DNA of 14,859 nt from Parcubacteria group bacterium (GTDB lineage: Bacteria > Patescibacteriota > Minisyncoccia > Moranbacterales > JAKLHP01). Below are positions 13,651-14,859 of this stretch, one piece after another (the stretch's first letter is position 1; each line of letters starts with the position of its first letter). The DNA lies in contig JBBABD010000019.1 of assembly GCA_041657845.1 (NCBI GenBank), forward strand, positions 1 to 14,859, given 5' to 3'. The notes under the pieces are model-generated. The model searched no databases. It was not told where the DNA came from and was given only the letters and a program-made list of their open reading frames with translations. The position numbers and the translations under genes were made by a program.

Positions 13651-14553
13651 ATGATAAATATAATGTTTAAAAACAAAAAAGCAGAAGAAGATAAAATTCC
13701 AGAAGAACACACTATTGCAAATATTACTCAAAGAGCAGTGCTTTATGATCAAAAAACCCAAAAATTTTTAATAGCTAAATGCAGTGATTCAGACGCTGAT
13801 TTTTACAAGAAATTCGGTCCATGGGAGTTTGTCGGAGGAAGAGTGAACAAGGGCGAAGAACTTCTGGATGCTTTGAAAAGAGAAGTTAAAGAAGAGGCAG
13901 GAGAGATAGAATTCGAGATAGTTGATTCCTTAGGCAATTTCTTGATGGAACTTAAATCAAGAAAAGTAATCCTACTGGCATATCTGGTAAATTATCTGGA
14001 AGGAGAAATAAAATTAGATATTGAGCATAGCGAATACAAATGGCAAACCGCCAAAGAAATACTGGAAAATAAGGAACATAAAGAATGGTTAAAATATTTT
14101 GTTAAAAAAGCTGAAGAAATAATTAGTAGCCAAAAAAATATCAACGGATGGAAGCGTTGCCAGGCGGATTTTGAGAACTACCGTAAAATGCAGGATGAAT
14201 CCAGAAAACAGCTCAAAGAATTCGTTTTGGAAGACTTGACACTTCAAATTTTGCCAGTCGTGGATAATTTCGAGATGTCGCTGGAGCATGTTCCCGAAGA
14301 TCAGAGCAAATCTCCTTGGCTCCAAGGAATACTGCATATCCAGCGCCAGTTGGAAACTATCCTGAAGGATAATGGGGTTTCTGAAATTGTAGTAAAAGTA
14401 GGAGATAAATTTGATCCAAATTTTCACGAAGCGATTCATCAGGAATCAGAGAACAGCAATCAAGAATCAGAAAACAAGATTAAAAAAATTATTAGTAAAG
14501 GATACAAGATTGGAGATAAAGTAATTCGAGCAGTGAAAGTAATAGTAGGATAA
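13651..14553 (+). CDS. grpE: Nudix hydrolase - GrpE fusion protein
   Basis: One uninterrupted 300-aa frame joins two domains. Residues about 20-145 are a Nudix hydrolase: ITQRAVLYDQ start, and a full Nudix box G63-x5-E69-x7-R77-E78-V79-x-E81-E82-x-G84, with the metal-binding glutamates intact (only the last hydrophobic position is E85). Residues about 160-300 are GrpE, the DnaK nucleotide exchange factor: NGWKRCQADFENYRKMQ, ILPVVDNFEMSLEH, GDKFDPNFHEAIHQ, SKGYKIGDKVIRAVKVIVG. The Nudix domain replaces most of GrpE's usual acidic N-terminus and long dimerisation helix. Standard GrpE is about 180-200 aa. The substrate of the Nudix part cannot be read from sequence (nucleoside diphosphate-X compounds in general). 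Start ATG 13651 abuts a foldback repeat; ATG 13663 (five codons in) is an alternative. It follows hrcA, consistent with a heat-shock operon. Confidence 0.9.
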   Translation: MINIMFKNKKAEEDKIPEEHTIANITQRAVLYDQKTQKFLIAKCSDSDADFYKKFGPWEFVGGRVNKGEELLDALKREVKEEAGEIEFEIVDSLGNFLMELKSRKVILLAYLVNYLEGEIKLDIEHSEYKWQTAKEILENKEHKEWLKYFVKKAEEIISSQKNINGWKRCQADFENYRKMQDESRKQLKEFVLEDLTLQILPVVDNFEMSLEHVPEDQSKSPWLQGILHIQRQLETILKDNGVSEIVVKVGDKFDPNFHEAIHQESENSNQESENKIKKIISKGYKIGDKVIRAVKVIVG

Positions 14554-14582
14554 GTTAAAAATGTTATTTGAAATAAAAAAAA

Positions 14583-14622
14583 GACCCCCGAGAAAGAAAC
14601 CTGGCAGGTTTCTTGGGGGGTC
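14583..14622 (-). terminator. Hairpin with T-tract on the minus strand, downstream of grpE
   Basis: GACCCCC (14583-14589) pairs with GGGGGTC (14616-14622), and AAGAAACC (14594-14601) with GGTTTCTT (14607-14614), loop TGGCA, with a small internal bulge. The A-run at 14573-14582 becomes a T-tract on the minus strand, so it is an intrinsic terminator for leftward transcription. On the plus strand it has no U-tract, though the stem could still protect the grpE message end. Confidence 0.6.
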
Positions 14623-14799
14623 AAGAGGAAAAGAACAAACAAGAGCGGGAGGCTTTATGTTCTTTACGTTCGAGATGACTCTCGTTCTATGGCTTTTATC
14701 ATGCTTTCCATCGGAGATTCCGTCAATGGAGAAAGGTAATGTCCACATACATATGGCGGTTTTTCCAAGATAGAGTTATCTTGGAGGATGTGTATCAAT
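14623..14799. other. Non-coding stretch with an SD-adjacent hairpin
   Basis: No convincing gene on either strand; the frames that cross it show no recognisable protein. It contains a perfect 9-bp hairpin TCCAAGATA/TATCTTGGA (14764-14772 with 14777-14785, loop GAGT) whose right arm overlaps GGAGG (14783-14787), the likely ribosome site of the next ORF. Confidence 0.4.
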
Positions 14800-14859
14800 A
14801 TGCCAAAAACAATTAAAGAAGAACGGTTAAGATGGGTTTTACCCATCGCCAATAAGGAG
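14800..14859 (+). CDS. N-terminus of an unidentified protein, possibly transposase-like (3' partial)
   Basis: ATG 14800 opens a frame that is still open at the end of the window: MPKTIKEERLRWVLPIANKE. GGAGG lies 12 bases upstream (14783-14787), somewhat far. The charged start followed by RWVLPI and NKE recalls the N-terminus of HTH-containing transposase or integrase-type proteins in Patescibacteria genomes, but twenty residues cannot establish that. It occupies the place where dnaK or dnaJ would be expected after grpE. Confidence 0.45.
   Translation, partial: MPKTIKEERLRWVLPIANKE

Noticed and set aside
14561..14773. 70-codon plus-strand frame after grpE
   Set aside because: It runs straight through the 14583-14622 hairpin and gives no recognisable protein.
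14664..14852. 62-codon minus-strand frame at the right end
   Set aside because: It overlaps the better supported start at 14800 and has no ribosome site; its tail looks somewhat protein-like but this is not enough.
1..14859. tRNA genes, CRISPR array or alternative genetic code
   Set aside because: No T-loop-like GGTTCRANNCC sequence in a cloverleaf context, no regularly spaced repeats with unique spacers (the heptads are contiguous), and no gene needs TGA as sense.

Overview
The window (about 14.9 kb, AT-rich) looks like chromosome of a Candidate Phyla Radiation / Patescibacteria bacterium, most likely a Parcubacteria-type lineage such as Moranbacteria. This is an inference. It rests on a split VirB4/HerA-like module next to a TraG/VirD4-like ATPase with a CxxC-x17-CxxC tail, a short HrcA (252 aa), several genes with no visible Shine-Dalgarno (some with promoters almost touching the start codon), TAA-dominated stops, and intergenic foldback and 7-bp repeats. 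The standard bacterial code fits; TGA is not needed as a sense codon. No tRNA, rRNA or CRISPR array was found.

Layout. (1) 1-5084, plus strand: 3' part of a VirB4/HerA-like N-module protein, a TraG/VirD4-like ATPase with zinc-ribbon tail, mnmA, two small unknown ORFs (one coiled-coil) and rplU under its own promoter. It ends at a bidirectional terminator (5096-5134). (2) 5143-9981, minus strand, reading right to left: a CorA-family protein that lacks the GMN motif, cysS, dnaB, recR and a small Cys-containing protein. (3) 10075-10830, plus strand: yidD, a small Cys protein that appears frameshifted (or is made by -1 frameshifting), and a 53-aa ORF, closed by a strong terminator. (4) 10860-12590, plus strand: a DUF4349 membrane protein and a lipoprotein under an extended -10 promoter, with a terminator. 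(5) 12633-14553, plus strand: a heat-shock unit with a CIRCE operator, hrcA, a 111-bp foldback repeat, and one ORF fusing a Nudix hydrolase domain to GrpE. (6) 14554-14859: no convincing gene until a CDS starts at 14800 and runs off the window, possibly a transposase-like protein; dnaK does not follow grpE here.

How the parts fit. Much of the window is housekeeping: tRNA thiolation, ribosome, replication, recombination, Cys-tRNA charging and membrane-protein insertion. The less ordinary items are the Nudix-GrpE fusion beside a CIRCE-controlled hrcA; a family of heptanucleotide repeats (GAATNNN / NNNCAAT and their inversions) at three loci, one inside the mnmA reading frame and one that seems to supply the -10 of a cysS promoter; GTCAT...ATGAC foldback elements; a CorA homologue with AMS in place of GMN; and a Cys4 small protein broken by, or decoded through, a -1 frameshift. 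The Nudix-GrpE fusion is the best candidate for something not well described.
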